From NCBI GenBank assembly GCA_043811105.1, contig JBDRNK010000050.1:1-6569 (forward strand): DNA of 6,569 bases, given 5' to 3'. Position 1 is the stretch's first letter. Each line of letters starts with the position of its first letter. This document shows, one piece after another, positions 4,898-6,569 of the stretch. Both the position numbers and the translations under genes were made by a program. Origin of the DNA: CAZDDW01 sp043811105. Its GTDB lineage: Bacteria > Patescibacteriota > Patescibacteriia > UBA9934 > CAZDDW01. The notes under the pieces were generated by a model. It worked only from the letters and a program-made list of their open reading frames with translations, was not told the DNA's origin and did not search any database.

Positions 4898-6298
4898 TCA
4901 GCTACTGCGCAATGAATCGATCACTACCTGCAAAGCAGTCACTTCCTGCAAAAGCTCTTCGCTTGGTCGATCCGGAGCATCTCCCAGCTGCTGCAGCTCT
5001 TCCTGAGCTGTCAGTAGTTTCAGTTGCAATTCATCGATCCTGGCCCGCAAACCACTGACTGATTCCTGGTATGTTTGCCATGTATCCACTCTAATCCGCT
5101 TGCCAGCCAGCAAACGTTCGAGAACAAGCAGGTGATCATCCATGTGACTGGTGGTTGCTGAAAATGGTTTCGGTTCTCCACTGGCAGCTAGAACCTGCTT
5201 CTTACCTCGATTCTGGCGCTTGACCTTACCATCAGCAACAAAATCATAAGGCTCAAGAAAAGGCAGGCAAATTTCTGCTTGAGCGCTACGCGACTGACGA
5301 TAGATAATTCCCCAGCTGTCATTTGGTTGACCGACTCGGTATCCGGAAAAGCGCAAATGAATCGTGGATGAATTCAGCTCCGGAAACTCCCGCCGAATCC
5401 GAGACTTGAAACGACTGGTCCAACCTTGACCATTGACCAGATCATGCTCCATTTTGGTTTCGACCCAACGAATAGTGTTGACATACTCTTGAGCCACCCT
5501 ATTCACCAGACGCTGTTCCAATCTAACCACTCGAACCGTTTCCGGATCAAGTGTAAAGCGATAGGTGTCGTGATCGTTACCCGACGAACCCAACTTCTGA
5601 ACCACACCGGATTGAATAAATCGCTCAAGTGCTTCACCATAATCAACACTGTCGTGATCCGTCACAGTAGCCCAATCCTCAAACAAACGATCCATGTCGC
5701 GAGGAACCGGAATGCGGTCATCACCGGGCTCAAGTTGTTTGATGGCCATCTGCAGGCATTCCCACAAATCAAACTCCACTAGAGTCAGATAGACCACGTG
5801 AGTGTACTTGGTGGTTTGCTTGCTCTGCATTGGTGTGTCCAATTCTGGCTCAGGCTCAGACCCTGAAGTTGAAACAGGCTCTGGCACAATTACTTCTGGC
5901 TCGAACTCTTGCTGCACTTTTTCTTCCACCAATGGCCGCACCACCAACTTCTTCTTTCTGGGTGGATAGAGCTGGTCGATCCGAACCAGAACATCAAAAC
6001 TATCTGGCATCGGACTCGGATTTACAGAACTAGCACAGCAATCAAGAATGGATTGTGCTTGCTCCGGATCGAAATAATAGTAACCACCCTTGGACAAAAG
6101 CACATTTGTGTTGAGCAAAAAGCGAACTAGATCATCAGCTGTGGCTTTGGTGTAGGTTGAATCGGTACGCGTGGCTATGCCTCGAATTTCATTTTTGGAC
6201 AAACGGCGTCGCAACTTACCAAGGGCCTTGAAAATAGCATTCAAACTTGGCGGTTGACAGCTCATACACTGGAAACGGGTCTGTCTTAACTGATCCAT
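4898..6298 (-). CDS. Hypothetical protein with winged-helix-like segments and C-terminal coiled coil
   Basis: I do not recognise this 466-residue protein. No signal peptide or membrane segment is visible. It opens with a C11-x-x-C14 pair. Residues 35-80 look like a winged helix: a basic first helix, a second helix (DDLVRFLLNTNVLL) and a wing strand pair ending KGGYYYFDPE. A similar pattern returns at 222-254 (ALERFIQSGVV, then TYRFTLDPE). Between them lies a Pro/Glu-rich linker (about 122-160). Residues 290-350 are mixed and basic, and 407-464 is a Leu/Glu/Gln-rich coiled coil suited to dimers. This suggests a DNA- or RNA-binding or scaffold protein, but no function is proven. The ATG at 6298 has AGAGGAG (6304-6310) five bases upstream, a strong start. 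The gene has its own promoter and terminator and is flanked by the two copies of the 49-bp repeat. Confidence 0.85.
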   Translation of the reverse strand: MDQLRQTRFQCMSCQPPSLNAIFKALGKLRRRLSKNEIRGIATRTDSTYTKATADDLVRFLLNTNVLLSKGGYYYFDPEQAQSILDCCASSVNPSPMPDSFDVLVRIDQLYPPRKKKLVVRPLVEEKVQQEFEPEVIVPEPVSTSGSEPEPELDTPMQSKQTTKYTHVVYLTLVEFDLWECLQMAIKQLEPGDDRIPVPRDMDRLFEDWATVTDHDSVDYGEALERFIQSGVVQKLGSSGNDHDTYRFTLDPETVRVVRLEQRLVNRVAQEYVNTIRWVETKMEHDLVNGQGWTSRFKSRIRREFPELNSSTIHLRFSGYRVGQPNDSWGIIYRQSRSAQAEICLPFLEPYDFVADGKVKRQNRGKKQVLAASGEPKPFSATTSHMDDHLLVLERLLAGKRIRVDTWQTYQESVSGLRARIDELQLKLLTAQEELQQLGDAPDRPSEELLQEVTALQVVIDSLRSS

Positions 6299-6341
6299 TT
6301 TTTCTCCTCTGCTCTGTTCGATAAAAAGGACGGAAGAGCTT

Positions 6342-6370
6342 ATTTAAACAACAAAAACATTGTTTGTCAA
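6342..6370 (-). promoter_or_regulatory. Promoter of the 466-residue gene
   Basis: Minus-strand TTGACA (6365-6370), a 17-base spacer and TTAAAT (6342-6347, 4 of 6) make a good promoter. It predicts a leader of about 37 bases ending in a strong ribosome binding site. Repeat copy B lies 24 bases upstream of the -35. Confidence 0.7.
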
Positions 6371-6394
6371 GCCACTCTTGTTAATTTGGGCTTA

Positions 6395-6443
6395 ATCCAC
6401 AATTGGTGTCAGACACCGGTTGGGGATAAAAAAGCCACCACGC
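6395..6443. repeat. 49-bp repeat, copy B, with palindromic core
   Basis: Same orientation as copy A at 4769-4817 and 48 of 49 identical. The palindrome GGTGTC-A-GACACC and the DnaA-box-like ends are kept: TAATCCACA (6393-6401) and minus TTATCCCCA (6421-6429). The right part of this copy is also the T-run and 3' arm of the terminator at 6428-6457. Confidence 0.9.
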
Positions 6444-6457
6444 TTTCACGTGATGAC
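6428..6457 (-). terminator. Intrinsic terminator overlapping repeat copy B
   Basis: On the minus strand GTCATCACG (6449-6457) pairs with CGTGGTGGC (6434-6442), nine pairs with two G-U, around a 6-base loop, then TTTTTT (6428-6433). No minus-strand gene is visible upstream within the window, so the transcript it ends starts beyond 6569 or is a short RNA from 6458-6569. In copy A the 3' arm and T-run are present but the 5' arm is missing. Confidence 0.65.
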
Positions 6458-6464
6458 CCGACAA

Positions 6465-6484
6465 GCTAATGTAAATAGATTAGC
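6465..6484. repeat. Perfect 6-bp inverted repeat
   Basis: GCTAAT and ATTAGC flank an 8-base AT-rich spacer. It lies between the terminator at 6428-6457 and the plus-strand promoter and could be an operator. Confidence 0.3.
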
Positions 6485-6522
6485 GATGATTGGAACAACT
6501 GTCAACATGAAACTGTGGATAC

Positions 6523-6551
6523 TTGATTGTTTCGCGACAATAAACTATACT
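6523..6551 (+). promoter_or_regulatory. Plus-strand promoter for a gene beyond the window
   Basis: TTGATT (6523-6528, 4 of 6), a 17-base spacer and TATACT (6546-6551, 5 of 6) point rightward. The spacer holds a near-dyad TTGT-TTCGCG-ACAA (6527-6540), placed where a repressor would block polymerase. GTATCCACA (minus, 6514-6522), 8 of 9 to a DnaA box, touches the -35. The start would be near 6558 and the gene is outside the window. Confidence 0.5.
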
Positions 6552-6569
6552 ATTGCCGAAACTAACAAC

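Noticed and set aside
4769..6443. Insertion sequence or composite transposon bounded by the 49-bp repeats
   Set aside because: The repeats are direct, internally palindromic and promoter-linked; the gene between shows no transposase motif and no target duplications were found.

Overview
The window looks like a piece of a small-genome bacterial chromosome. Patescibacteria/CPR is my best guess, made from the gene style only: Asp-type MurA, stand-alone class I amidotransferase paralogs and long unrecognised proteins. All five supported protein genes lie on the minus strand, so transcription runs from high to low coordinates. TGA is used as a normal stop (4898-4900, followed at once by an intrinsic terminator), which argues against the TGA=Gly code of Gracilibacteria/Absconditabacteria.

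In transcription order: 6444-6569 is non-coding, with a plus-strand promoter firing out of the window, a small dyad and a minus-strand terminator. 4898-6298 encodes a 466-residue protein I cannot name, with two winged-helix-like segments and a C-terminal coiled coil; it has its own promoter, ribosome binding site and terminator. 4525-4897 is a regulatory intergenic region with a promoter and a roughly 200-nt leader that contains an intrinsic terminator. 3211-4524 encodes an ATP-grasp ligase-like protein and ends in a strong terminator. 2370-3110 encodes a class I glutamine amidotransferase with an intact Cys-His-Glu triad. 1982-2369 holds DnaA-box-like sites, an extended -10 promoter and a region that folds into a multi-helix RNA. 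1241-1975 encodes a paralog of the amidotransferase whose nucleophile Cys is Gly. One base after its stop codon murA starts; murA runs off the left edge, lacking only about its last 20 residues.

The most unusual elements are: (1) the active/dead pair of amidotransferases, the dead one apparently coupled to murA; (2) a previously unassigned structured RNA, either a stand-alone RNA or the leader of the dead-amidotransferase/murA unit; (3) a 49-bp repeat, 48/49 identical, on either side of the 466-residue gene, carrying a 35-bp palindrome whose ends resemble DnaA boxes and lying just upstream of a TTGACA promoter each time; (4) MurA with Asp in place of the fosfomycin-target Cys. Base composition differs: lines I counted in the ATP-grasp gene are about 55% G+C, in the amidotransferase genes about 40%.

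The link between the genes is only partly visible. MurA makes the first committed step of peptidoglycan synthesis, and amidotransferase and ATP-grasp folds both occur in cell-wall and peptide ligation chemistry, but no shared pathway is proven by the sequence.
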